From an uncultured Saprospiraceae bacterium (GTDB lineage: Bacteria > Bacteroidota > Bacteroidia > Chitinophagales > Saprospiraceae): a stretch of 64,000 nt of DNA. The DNA lies in NCBI GenBank assembly GCA_937951615.1, contig CALFBH010000026.1:62001-126000 (forward strand), given 5' to 3'. A program made the translations under genes and the position numbers. This document shows, piece after piece, positions 36,812 to 44,699 of this stretch (position 1 is its first letter; each line of letters begins with the position of its first letter). The notes beneath the pieces were generated by a model. It searched no databases, was not told where the DNA came from, and worked only from the letters and a program-made list of their open reading frames with translations.

Positions 36812-37957
36812 ATGGAAAAGCTAAAACGTTTGTATCCAAATTTTCTAAAGCGAATAGATCGTCACTTACTGCTCAATTATCCGCATATCTGGCGGACGCG
36901 GGTGCATGACTTCGCTTGGTTTTCTCTGATATTGGGTAATCTGCTGGCTGTAGGGCTGGGCGTATTTCTAGTTCGTGGAGAACATATTTTCCTAGAAAAC
37001 AATCTATACGCCATACATATCGGCGCGACCATATTGGCTGGTTTTGTGGGTTTGTTTTGGGCAATACGATTATTGCAATTCAAAATCAAATCTACTAGTT
37101 TTAAAATCATGCTGACGACCTGGCTGATATTTATTGGCTGTATTGCCTCCTTGGGATTGAATGTAGCTGCCCTGACTTCTACCATTGCTTATCAGACTGC
37201 CTACGTAGCAACGGATAAAGTCCTGCAGGCAGATTTAGAGTATACTGAAACTTACAGAGGCTATCGGAAATTTTATGATGCGGGAATGGGAAACCAGAAT
37301 ATGTTTAGCATGGGCAAGTTGAACGAAGACTACAAAACTGACCAGCTACTCGATTTGATGGAGCGCTGGGGCTATACGTACAAAATGGATGAAACGATTT
37401 ACGAAAATACTGTCATGGAAGTGAATCAGAAAATCCAGATGGTCAAAGAAGCAAAGGTCTTTGTTTGGACGCCCATTTTAGCGTCACAATACCGGAATTA
37501 TAGCAAACGTTCCTTTTTTCATGAATTGCTGCGACTGCATTGGACGCTGGGTTTTATGGCGATTATTTTTCTTCCGGCTTTATTGTTTTTGCTTTCTACT
37601 TATGGGATGAGAAATGTTTTGATTAGTATTTTATGTAGCGGAATTTTTGCCTTAATGGTGCTATTTTTCGCTGTGACTTATAATCATAGCGAAAATTATT
37701 ATCCACTTTTCCTTTCTATCGGTGCCTTGTTTATGGGCGTTTTATTACTCGCTAATCCAAGTATGAAGCACTGGAGTTATACAGCTGGTATATTTGTCAT
37801 CGTATTGGCAGGGACTTGTATTGCCTGGGTTACTTTTGGTTATAATGCTTTCAAATATCCACGTTATGCAATATTGATGTGCCTGGGTGCTGTGCCTTTG
37901 ATGGTCTTGATTGCGCAATTGATTAGCTGGCGGGAAGCTATGCCTGTTGAGAGTTAG
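36812..37957 (+). CDS. Multi-pass membrane protein, paralogue 4 of 4
   Basis: 381 residues with about eight helices. N-terminal signature: L-Y-P-N-F-L-K-R-I-D, N-Y-P-H-I-W-R-T-R-V-H-D-F, W-F-S-L-I-L-G-N. The soluble segment ends V-K-E-A-K-V-F-V-W-T-P, aligned with the A-K-L-F motif of paralogues 2 and 3, and is followed by F-H-E-L-L-R-L-H-W before helix 4. It is the last gene of the block. A second nested palindromic repeat and a strong bidirectional terminator follow. The gene's own leader is a foldable short-word repeat (36746-36810). Confidence 0.75.
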   Translation: MEKLKRLYPNFLKRIDRHLLLNYPHIWRTRVHDFAWFSLILGNLLAVGLGVFLVRGEHIFLENNLYAIHIGATILAGFVGLFWAIRLLQFKIKSTSFKIMLTTWLIFIGCIASLGLNVAALTSTIAYQTAYVATDKVLQADLEYTETYRGYRKFYDAGMGNQNMFSMGKLNEDYKTDQLLDLMERWGYTYKMDETIYENTVMEVNQKIQMVKEAKVFVWTPILASQYRNYSKRSFFHELLRLHWTLGFMAIIFLPALLFLLSTYGMRNVLISILCSGIFALMVLFFAVTYNHSENYYPLFLSIGALFMGVLLLANPSMKHWSYTAGIFVIVLAGTCIAWVTFGYNAFKYPRYAILMCLGAVPLMVLIAQLISWREAMPVES

Positions 37958-38002
37958 AAGAAGCGAGAGACGAGACCGCTTCGCTGCGAGAAGCGAGAAA
38001 AC

Positions 38003-38127
38003 GGTTTCGTAAACTTGCGCGAGGACTTTGTGGGGAGCGAGTTTGCTAAACCTTTCCGTATTTTCTTCTCTTGAGAAGGTTTAGCAAACTTTCCTGCCCT
38101 CAGAACTACCCGCAAGTTTACGAAACC
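38003..38127. repeat. Nested palindromic repeat, full copy 2 (perfect arms)
   Basis: Outer arms GGTTTCGTAAACTTGCG (38003-38019) and its exact complement (38111-38127), 17 bp. Inner arms AGTTTGCTAAACCTT (38040-38054) and its exact complement (38076-38090), 15 bp. The same architecture as copy 1, with different sequence in the spacers. Confidence 0.8.
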
Positions 38128-38137
38128 ATCAATATTA

Positions 38138-38183
38138 GATATAAAAAAAGCCTGTCGTTTTCACGACAGGCTTTTTTTATATC
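38138..38183. terminator. Strong bidirectional terminator
   Basis: A perfect 21-bp stem (38138-38158 against 38163-38183) with core GCCTGTCGT, loop TTTC and A7/T7 flanks. It ends both the plus-strand membrane-protein block and the minus-strand Cys-rich gene. Confidence 0.9.
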
Positions 38184-38197
38184 TTTCTTGCAATCAA

Positions 38198-39106
38198 TTA
38201 CTGATTAGCAGAAGAACGCTGTACTTTTTCCAATGGCTTAACAGAAGCCTTGATAGTTTTAGCTTTCAAGTCAGTTGTTTTTTGCGCACTGGCAGCTTTT
38301 TTAGCCGCACAAGTCTTAGCACAAGATTTTGCACAAGACTTTTTCTTTGCAGGAGCAGCATCAGCAGTACCTGCACTTGCACCTACCGCTTTTACCTGAA
38401 CAGCTTTCTCAGGAGCGATGTTTACAAATTTCTTAGCATCTGAACAGTACTTTACATCTGTGTAAGATACTTTACCTGATTTAGCACAAACGCTTTTTCT
38501 AGCATAAGATACTTTACCTGATTTGGCACAAACACTTTTTTCTACAGAAGCATCAGAAGCCATTGCAGTTGCAACAGATTTAGCACATACTTTTTTCTCC
38601 GCACCTTCCATGCTTACAGTTGTAGCAGAAGCGGCATTCGCAGAAGCAGTCTTAGATTTTGTGCAAGCTGCTTTAGACTTCGAACAAGCTGCTTTTTGAG
38701 CTGCTGTGCAAGCTTTCTTCACAGGAGCGGCATCAGCAGTCCCTGCGCTAGCGCCTTGAGCTGTGAATATAGCACTCTTCTCAGGAGCAACGTTTACGAA
38801 TTTCTTAGAATCTGAACAGTACTTTACGTCTCCGTAAGATACTTTACCTGATTTGGCACAAACATTTTTTCTGGCGTAAGAAACTTCACCAGTATCGCTT
38901 ACTTTCTTCACGATAGACATGTCAGCAGCCATTGCAGCAGCAGCAGATTTTGAACATACTTTTTTCTCTGCACCATCAATGCTTACGGTTGTAGCTTTAG
39001 ATTTAGTACATGTTTTTGTAGCCGCAGTCTTAGACTTCGTGCATTGCGCTTGCGCAGTTGTTCCAACAAATGCAAAAACAGCTACCAGTAAGAGTAATTT
39101 TTTCAT
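38198..39106 (-). CDS. Secreted Cys/Lys/Ala-rich protein with internal duplication and C-x-K-S motifs
   Basis: 302 residues with a signal peptide (MKKLLLLVAVFAFVGTTAQAQ). Fifteen cysteines follow, ten of them in C-[TSA]-K-S motifs (Cys22, 33, 51, 83, 141, 148, 174, 193, 207, 258). Two repeats of about 85 residues (41-126 and 164-249) share V-S-[IM]-[DE]-G-A-E-K-K-V-C, G-K-V-S-Y-[GT]-D-V-K-Y-C-S-D, K-K-F-V-N-[VI]-A-P-E-K and G-A-S-A-G-T-A-D-A-A-P. The spacing and sparing use of aromatic residues suggest either metal binding or disulfide cross-linking outside the inner membrane. I do not recognise a family. The gene is single, ended by a strong terminator, with an AT-rich leader containing a 10-bp inverted repeat. 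Confidence 0.75.
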   Translation of the reverse strand: MKKLLLLVAVFAFVGTTAQAQCTKSKTAATKTCTKSKATTVSIDGAEKKVCSKSAAAAMAADMSIVKKVSDTGEVSYARKNVCAKSGKVSYGDVKYCSDSKKFVNVAPEKSAIFTAQGASAGTADAAPVKKACTAAQKAACSKSKAACTKSKTASANAASATTVSMEGAEKKVCAKSVATAMASDASVEKSVCAKSGKVSYARKSVCAKSGKVSYTDVKYCSDAKKFVNIAPEKAVQVKAVGASAGTADAAPAKKKSCAKSCAKTCAAKKAASAQKTTDLKAKTIKASVKPLEKVQRSSANQ

Positions 39107-39171
39107 GATAATGTGTCTTTTTAAAAATATTTAAAATATTGTACAATAAAAATATCTAATTACAAGGGTAA

Positions 39172-39198
39172 ATATACTTTGTTTTAGACAAAGTATAT
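39172..39198. promoter_or_regulatory. Inverted repeat upstream of the Cys-rich gene
   Basis: ATATACTTTG and CAAAGTATAT, 10 bp perfect arms with a 7-nt loop, 66-92 bp before the start of the minus-strand gene at 39106. It may be a regulator binding site. No T-run follows, so a terminator for psd is less likely. Confidence 0.45.
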
Positions 39199-39265
39199 AA
39201 ATCTTCATAAAGTTTTAACGTTCTTTTAAACAAAATATGTCTTATCTAAGACACAAGTTGTGCCA

Positions 39266-39283
39266 AAACCAGAATTCTGGTTT
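39266..39283 (-). terminator. Palindrome at the end of psd, weak terminator
   Basis: AAACCAGAATTCTGGTTT is an 18-bp perfect palindrome overlapping the psd stop codon and followed on the minus strand by TGGC, not by a long T-run. Confidence 0.4.
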
Positions 39284-39941
39284 AAATCCGCGCTATGATT
39301 GTACGGTTTCCCTTTACTTTTTGGTTCATATCTACCTCGATTTTTGTCCCTAAAGGCAGAAAAAGATCGACGCGAGAGCCAAATTTGATGAAACCGAGTT
39401 CTGTTCCTTGTAGTACTTCTTCTCCTTCTTCTACGTAATTGACAATACGTTTAGCTAATAAACCAGCAATTTGACGTAGTAGAACTTCTGTTTTACCATT
39501 GCCAATGACTGTCGTTGTCCGTTCGTTTTCTGTAGAAGATTTTGGATGCCAGGCGACAAGGTATTTTCCAGGGTGGTATTTGAAGTAATTAATCGTACCG
39601 CTTATTGGATTCCGATTGACGTGTACGTTGGTTGGAGACATGAAGATGGAGACCTGCATACGTTTGTCTTCAAAGTATTCTGGCTCATGTACTTCTTCTA
39701 TCACAACCACTTTTCCATCTGCTGGTGCATAAACTGCATTATCATCCGCAATATGAATTTCCCGATTTGGATTACGAAAAAATTGCAGGACAATCAGGAA
39801 TAAGACGCCTGAAATAATGCCCGACTTCCATTGAAGCCCCGCATTAAAAGGAGCTAATTGGTAAACCAGTCCATTAACGCCTAATAATATTAATATGGTC
39901 AGCGTAATCAGAACTAATCCTTCTCTATGTATTTTTAGCAT
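39282..39941 (-). CDS. psd: Phosphatidylserine decarboxylase family protein
   Basis: 219 residues, the short PSD form. Two N-terminal membrane helices (about 8-28 and 41-55) are followed by the decarboxylase core: A-P-A-D-G-K (72-77), F-M-S-P-T-N-V-H-V-N-R, and F-I-K-F-G188-S189-R, where self-cleavage between Gly and Ser creates the pyruvoyl cofactor. It turns phosphatidylserine into phosphatidylethanolamine, the main membrane phospholipid in these bacteria. Its neighbour cdsA, 295 bp upstream on the same strand, makes CDP-diacylglycerol for the same pathway. A TATTTTTG -7 box lies at 40012-40019. Confidence 0.92.
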   Translation of the reverse strand: MLKIHREGLVLITLTILILLGVNGLVYQLAPFNAGLQWKSGIISGVLFLIVLQFFRNPNREIHIADDNAVYAPADGKVVVIEEVHEPEYFEDKRMQVSIFMSPTNVHVNRNPISGTINYFKYHPGKYLVAWHPKSSTENERTTTVIGNGKTEVLLRQIAGLLAKRIVNYVEEGEEVLQGTELGFIKFGSRVDLFLPLGTKIEVDMNQKVKGNRTIIARI

Positions 39942-40011
39942 AAGTTGATATTCTTCTTTTTTAATAGACTTTATTACAAAGTCTATTCTTCAAAAACAGC
40001 TTTCACGGCTG

Positions 40012-40019
40012 CAAAAATA
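40012..40019 (-). promoter_or_regulatory. -7 promoter box of psd
   Basis: Minus-strand TATTTTTG followed by C matches TAnnTTTG, 70 nt before the ATG. The remaining gap to cdsA (40020-40236) shows no gene. Confidence 0.5.
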
Positions 40020-40236
40020 ACAAAAATGATACTGATTAGTTGCTATAATAATGATTTAAGATGGCATCAAAGGTGAGATACAAACGTCCAAGAGACTGTA
40101 TTATTGCATTTTAGGGCTGTGTTAAGGAAAAGTTAAGGCTGGCTTAAGGAGTCATAAATTCGATAAATTCACTCGAATTGGACAACTAATAAACAGTAAT
40201 TCATTCGTTTAGCCATTCACTCATTCTAAACTTATT

Positions 40237-41058
40237 TCAAGCCACGAAAAAGAGATATAAGGCAGCAAAAGGAATAACAAAAACAAAGGCGTCAAAGCGA
40301 TCTAAAAAGCCGCCATGTCCAGGTAAAAGGTTTCCTGAATCTTTGATTTGGACGCTGCGCTTTAACATAGATTCTACCAAATCGCCCAAAATTCCCATGA
40401 CAGAAGTAATTATACCAAGCACCAGCCAGTTGCTTAGAGTAAGGTTTGTTGCCCAGCCCAATTGCTGATAAAGCCCCCAAATCAAAGCTGAAACCAACAA
40501 AGCCCCTCCTACGCCACCAAAAACACCTTCCCAGGTTTTCTTGGGTGAAATACGTGGAAACAATTTATGTTTACCCAGGTTTTTACCCACAAAATAAGCC
40601 GCCACGTCGCTTGCCCATACAATCAGTAATACGCCCAATACGATGAAGGGTGAAAACAGCTCTCCCGAAAAATGAACCAGCAATCCAAAAGGTACACCTA
40701 GATATAAAGCACCAAAAATGATATAGGCTACATTGGCAAAAGGCTGTTTGGAAGCCGTAAATAATTCAAATAAAAGGAATAAAAAACTTGCAAAGAAAAT
40801 GATGTAAAAGGAAAAAGAAATATCTGAGAAGGAAGTCGAAACAAAAACTCCGACACCTAGTAATACGCCCAATACTTTCCTCAAGGCATCAATAGATGAC
40901 GAATTATTTTCCAGTGTCATTCCCAAAAACTCCCACAGGCACAATGCGCTAATCAAGCCAAAAACACCAATAAACGACCATTGATGCGCCAGCATACCAC
41001 CAATAACGATTGCTGCAAAAATGAGACCTGTGATAATACGTTGTTTTGTTCCACTCAT
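40237..41058 (-). CDS. cdsA: Phosphatidate cytidylyltransferase
   Basis: 273 residues from the Met at 41058; an ATG 33 bases upstream adds a less hydrophobic leader and is less likely. About eight membrane helices. The CdsA signature is present: V-W-A-S-D-V-A-A-Y-F-V-G, then S-P-K-K-T-W-E-G, G-D-L-V-E-S-M-L-K-R, K-D-S-G-N-L-L-P-G-H-G-G and F-L-D-R-F-D-A. It joins CTP and phosphatidate to give CDP-diacylglycerol, precursor of all phospholipids here. In many Bacteroidota the order is CPBP protease, DUF2007, cdsA, psd on one strand; here the same order is kept but an opposite-strand sulfotransferase gene splits it. Confidence 0.92.
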   Translation of the reverse strand: MSGTKQRIITGLIFAAIVIGGMLAHQWSFIGVFGLISALCLWEFLGMTLENNSSSIDALRKVLGVLLGVGVFVSTSFSDISFSFYIIFFASFLFLLFELFTASKQPFANVAYIIFGALYLGVPFGLLVHFSGELFSPFIVLGVLLIVWASDVAAYFVGKNLGKHKLFPRISPKKTWEGVFGGVGGALLVSALIWGLYQQLGWATNLTLSNWLVLGIITSVMGILGDLVESMLKRSVQIKDSGNLLPGHGGFLDRFDAFVFVIPFAALYLFFVA

Positions 41059-41176
41059 ATATTCTGATTTCTTGCTCCCTAAAACAACCACAATAAAACA
41101 ATTTACTTTAAATTTTTATACTCTATAGTATTTTATTGTATTTTTACCCATCAATAAAAAATGAAAACACAGTAAA

Positions 41177-42160
41177 ATGCCGCGTACCAGAAAACAAAAG
41201 AATAAACTCATTTATATTGTTTCCAGTCGTTATTCAGGTACAACATTGCTCAGTGCAATACTCGGAGCTCACCCTGATATTAGCACCATTGGCGAACGCA
41301 AAAAATTCTATATCAAATCTCTCCGCCCTTCGGGAAAAGGACGGCTTGATTGTTCATGTGGGAAATTGTATTCAGAATGCGAATATTGGAGTGAAATTCG
41401 GGATGAAATTATAGCACAAGTTCCTGCAAAAGATTTAGCTACGGATGTCACTCAGTTTATGTTTTACCAAAATAAATTGACCAATCGCCTATCCCGCAAA
41501 ATAACTCAACACTTCATTGCGGCCAATCGCTCCATTCGTTTTACGCCCTTTGCTGGAAGAGTTGAGAAAACTTGTCATATCAATAAGCTGCTCATCGAAA
41601 AGTCTTTAGAAATGGACGGCAATACAGTTTTTGTCGATTCTTCCAAGCCTATTGAACACGCACTTTATTTGTCCCTCATTAAAGACTTTGATTTTTATGT
41701 CATTTACATGGTTCGTGACCCACGTGCCCAATCTGCCTCTGCTATAAAGTACAATAAATGGTCGATAGAACAAGCTGCACAAACTTGGTTGTCAGAACAT
41801 CAAAAAATTAGAAAGATTTTAAATACCTAGAAGGTCAAAAAGTTTGAATTGACTTATGGGGATTTTTGTCGTGAACCGAAAAGGTATTTAAAAGCAATGC
41901 TCGACTTTACAGGTGTCGATAGCAGTCAGACTTCGTTGGATTTCAGAAGTGTACCAAGACATTTCTCAGGAAATAAACCGATGTTAAAAGCCAAAACAAG
42001 CGAGATCAGAGAGCGAAAAGAATGGATAGAAAAGCTTTCTGCAAAAGATGTTCAGGCAATCGAAGATATTGCCATGAATTTCTGGACATCAGAAGTTCAG
42101 CATATAGAAGCTAATAAACTAAGTAGTTTGAAAAATAGGCTAGCCACAAAAGTTATTTAG
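41177..42160 (+). pseudogene. Sulfotransferase broken by an in-frame TAG
   Basis: The frame reads a sulfotransferase-like protein from 41177 to a TAG at 41828-41830 (codon 218). After the TAG the same frame stays open for about 109 more codons to 42160. The first part has the PAPS 5'-phosphosulfate loop (S-S-R-Y-S-G-T-T-L-L) and the 3'-phosphate site (M-V-R-D-P-R-A-Q-S-A-S-A). The second continues like the family: F-E-L-T-Y-G-D-F-C-R-E-P, then a C-terminal helical part. A Cys-rich loop (L-D-C-S-C-G-K-L-Y-S-E-C) lies early. Total would be 327 residues, a usual size. A point mutation, a sequencing error or readthrough of TAG would each explain this. The 18 or so following codons have no ATG, so independent translation of the second half is unlikely. 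Confidence 0.75.
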
Positions 42161-42200
42161 GATACAATTGTCGATGAAGAAATACATCATTCTGTCATTC

Positions 42201-42240
42201 AATAATTCACTCAGGGCTTGCGCAAGCCCTGAGTATTATT
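42201..42240. terminator. Bidirectional terminator between sulfotransferase and DUF2007
   Basis: ACTCAGGGCTTGC and GCAAGCCCTGAGT form a perfect 26-bp palindrome (42209-42234), extended by AATAAT/ATTATT. It lies between converging genes. Similar GGGCTTGCGCAAGCCC palindromes may be dispersed repeats. Confidence 0.65.
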
Positions 42241-42442
42241 AATTTGCTTTCTCTATCAAATTAATTGCCCGCATCACATTGTCCTGCTGTACATGCAATT
42301 CTACTTCTCCGAGCATCACATACATGGAATCTTGTTTATTCACTACGACTGCCGGAATATCATTTTGCCCCAGCATAATTCGCATAATTTCTACCTGTTG
42401 TAATGAAAGTGCGCTATATACTTTTTCCCATTTCTTGCTCAT
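42239..42442 (-). CDS. DUF2007-type small signalling protein
   Basis: 67 residues with the DUF2007 pattern: W-E-K-V-Y-S-A-L-S-L-Q-Q-V-E-I-M-R-I-M-L-G-Q-N-D-I-P, V-V-N-K-Q-D-S, and the strand E-V-E-L-H-V. Members are predicted to be small signal-transducing domains with a GlnB-like ferredoxin fold; function is not established. The start overlaps the end of the CPBP gene by 29 nt, so translation is probably coupled. Confidence 0.82.
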   Translation of the reverse strand: MSKKWEKVYSALSLQQVEIMRIMLGQNDIPAVVVNKQDSMYVMLGEVELHVQQDNVMRAINLIEKAN

Positions 42443-43343
42443 AATGATTTCGTTCTTTTTGATTTGTTTTATGTAAAAAATAACAAGCTAATAGCAAAAT
42501 AGAGGTCGCAAAGAAAGCCGGCAAACCAGGCGTCATATCTACTTCATCCAAATTGATCTCAATATCTCCCTGGAAATATAAATGCTGGGCAATAATTTGT
42601 AAGCCGTTAAAAAGAAAATGTACCAAAATAGGCAGCCACAAACTCCCCGACCAATACAATAAATATCCAAGCATTCCGCCCAATGCAAATCTAGGTAAAA
42701 AACCTTCAAACTGCCCATGCATCGCACTGAACACAAAAGCTGTGATCCAGATGCCAAGATGTGCATTTTGTGATAAGCGAGTCGCAATACGCTGCAATAT
42801 ACCACGAAAGACCAACTCCTCTCCTATTGCCGGCAACAAAGCCATGATTAAAAGGTTGATCCACAAAGACATCGGGCTATCTATTTGCAGGATTGCCTGA
42901 ATCAGTTCTTTTGAAGAATCTTCCATTTTTCGCAGATTATCCGGTAAGGGAATTTGCTGATTGATCCAATATAATAACTGGATACATTGAAAGCAAAAAA
43001 ACAAAAGAATCACGCCCCAGAACAGGTTGCGACCAGATGGAAAACGATTCAAAAATAGCGTTTTTGACCACTCTTTTTTATAATATAAAAAAGCAAAAGC
43101 CAATGCAGGAATCAAAAAAGTAAACAACTGATTCACCAATAAAACCCAGCGAATACCCAAAAGGTTTTCAGGTGTAGCACAAGTGATGTCCTCTAGTAAA
43201 ATCCTGAGGCTATCAATGCCCCATTGTCTTCCAATCCAATCGGCGAGCGTCGCTCCAAACATCAAAAACATAACTGCCACCAAAAGATAGAGTACGAATT
43301 CGATGACTGATAAACGTTGTATTTCTTGTCGTAGTGGCATCAC
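42414..43343 (-). CDS. CPBP-family intramembrane glutamic endopeptidase
   Basis: 309 residues with about eight membrane helices. The CPBP (Rce1-like/CAAX) motifs are G-E-E-L-V-F-R-G (the E-E-x-x-x-R catalytic motif), and F-S-A-M-H-G-Q-F-E-G-F with the second-motif His. The family cleaves within the membrane; substrates in Bacteroidota are unknown. It heads the DUF2007-cdsA-psd neighbourhood. The N-terminus begins M-M-P-L-R-Q-E-I-Q-R-L and the second Met is an alternative start. Confidence 0.88.
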   Translation of the reverse strand: MMPLRQEIQRLSVIEFVLYLLVAVMFLMFGATLADWIGRQWGIDSLRILLEDITCATPENLLGIRWVLLVNQLFTFLIPALAFAFLYYKKEWSKTLFLNRFPSGRNLFWGVILLFFCFQCIQLLYWINQQIPLPDNLRKMEDSSKELIQAILQIDSPMSLWINLLIMALLPAIGEELVFRGILQRIATRLSQNAHLGIWITAFVFSAMHGQFEGFLPRFALGGMLGYLLYWSGSLWLPILVHFLFNGLQIIAQHLYFQGDIEINLDEVDMTPGLPAFFATSILLLACYFLHKTNQKERNHYEQEMGKSI

Positions 43344-43373
43344 TGCTTAAATTTTCGTAAATTTACGACTTTT

Positions 43374-43408
43374 AAATTACGAATCTGGTAATTACGAATT
43401 ACGAATCT
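43374..43408 (+). repeat. ATTACGAAT short-word repeat
   Basis: AAATTACGAATCTG, then TAATTACGAATTACGAATCTG, upstream of dusB: same words as at 33103-33180. Confidence 0.45.
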
Positions 43409-43490
43409 GCTTGTGCGTGCCTTTTATTTCCTAAAGGAAAGCTCGCCCACAACTGATTTGTCTTCTAATTTTGAATTTGTTTTTTGTATT

Positions 43491-43498
43491 TAAATTTG
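43491..43498 (+). promoter_or_regulatory. -7 promoter box of dusB
   Basis: TAAATTTG matches TAnnTTTG, with TTG at 43471-43473 (17-nt spacer). A second match, TAATTTTG, is at 43466-43473. The ATG at 43515 is 17 nt downstream of the nearer box. Confidence 0.45.
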
Positions 43499-43514
43499 AA
43501 TTTGAGTTTAATTT

Positions 43515-44507
43515 ATGGTAAAAATAGGCAATGTCAATCTTGGTGAATTTCCACTTCTACTCGCTCCGATGGAAGATGTGAGTGATCCACCTTTTCGCGC
43601 CTTATGCAAGAAGCATGGTGCAGACATGATGTACACCGAATTTATCTCTGTGGAAGGACTGATACGCGATGCGCATAAAAGTGTTCAGAAACTGGATATT
43701 TACGATTATGAACGTCCAATTGGCATTCAGATCTTTGGAGCAAATCAGGAATCCATGGAACGTGCCACTGAGATTGTCGATGAAGCCCAACCAGAAGTAC
43801 TGGATATTAATTTTGGTTGTCCAGTCAAAAAAGTCGTCTGTAAAATGGCAGGCGCAGGCATCTTGCAGGATGTTCCCCGTATGGTAAAACTGACGGAAGC
43901 GATTGTCAAAAAAAGCAAGCTGCCTGTCACTGTAAAAACTCGCCTCGGCTGGGACGAAAACACCAAATACATCGAAGAGGTTGCCGAGCGTTTACAGGAC
44001 ATTGGTATTCAGGCTTTATCCATACATGGGCGTACCCGCAAGCAGATGTATAAGGGCGAAGCTGACTGGTCGCTTATTGGAAAGATAAAGGAAAATCCGC
44101 GTATTCATATTCCTATTTTTGGCAATGGGGACATCAATTCGCCTGAAAAAGCCAAGTTGTACCGTGAAAGATATGGTGTAGATGGTATTATGATTGGTCG
44201 CGCAAGCATTGGCAATCCCTGGATTTTTAATCAGATTAAACACTATTTTAAAACAGGTGAAGAACTCCCTCAACCAAGTGTGGAAGAACGTGTAGAAGCT
44301 GCTCGTGAACACCTGCGCTATTCACTGGAATGGAAAGGCCCAAAACTCGGCGTACTGGAAATGCGCCGACATTATACCAACTATTTCCGTGGACTGCCTG
44401 GTGTGAAAGCTTATCGCTCCCAGCTCGTCACAGAAATGGAAGCAGATGTTATATTTGAGGTATTGGATCAGGTCGAGGCACGTTATGCTGGGTATGCTTA
44501 TGTTTAA
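43515..44507 (+). CDS. dusB: tRNA-dihydrouridine synthase B
   Basis: 330 residues, full length. FMN-binding TIM barrel with L-A-P-M-E-D-V-S-D at the start, N-F-G-C-P-V-K-K-V (catalytic Cys of the N-x-G-C-P motif), V-K-T-R-L-G-W, S-I-H-G-R-T-R-K-Q, N-G-D-I and I-G-R-A-S-I-G-N-P-W. The enzyme reduces uridines in the D-loop of tRNA with NADPH. The C-terminal helical domain binding the tRNA is present (M-R-R-H-Y-T-N-Y-F). A monocistronic gene between the minus-strand CPBP and carotenoid groups. Confidence 0.94.
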   Translation: MVKIGNVNLGEFPLLLAPMEDVSDPPFRALCKKHGADMMYTEFISVEGLIRDAHKSVQKLDIYDYERPIGIQIFGANQESMERATEIVDEAQPEVLDINFGCPVKKVVCKMAGAGILQDVPRMVKLTEAIVKKSKLPVTVKTRLGWDENTKYIEEVAERLQDIGIQALSIHGRTRKQMYKGEADWSLIGKIKENPRIHIPIFGNGDINSPEKAKLYRERYGVDGIMIGRASIGNPWIFNQIKHYFKTGEELPQPSVEERVEAAREHLRYSLEWKGPKLGVLEMRRHYTNYFRGLPGVKAYRSQLVTEMEADVIFEVLDQVEARYAGYAYV

Positions 44508-44582
44508 ACTAGTGCACTCAATAGTTCTGCCAGTTTAATAGACTTTATATCTTTTGAGTCAGGTTTTCGTGCAAATTGTTCT

Positions 44583-44652
44583 ATTGCTATGATTGTTAAA
44601 TTGTTACGGAATTGTTATCGTGATTTTTTGCGTAGCAAAAAACAATAGCAAT
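44583..44652. terminator. Bidirectional terminator between dusB and the carotenoid operon
   Basis: TTTTTTGC, three bases, GCAAAAAA (44624-44642) forms the core hairpin. ATTGCT and ATTGTT upstream pair with AACAATAGCAAT downstream to lengthen the stem. Confidence 0.65.
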
Positions 44653-44699
44653 AAAGCAATTTCAACAATAAAACCATCCTAATCACCCAGCAATCAACT

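Noticed and set aside
41849-42160. Separate small gene after the sulfotransferase
   Set aside because: It is in the same frame as the preceding sulfotransferase part and continues its family similarity; a TAG simply splits the gene.
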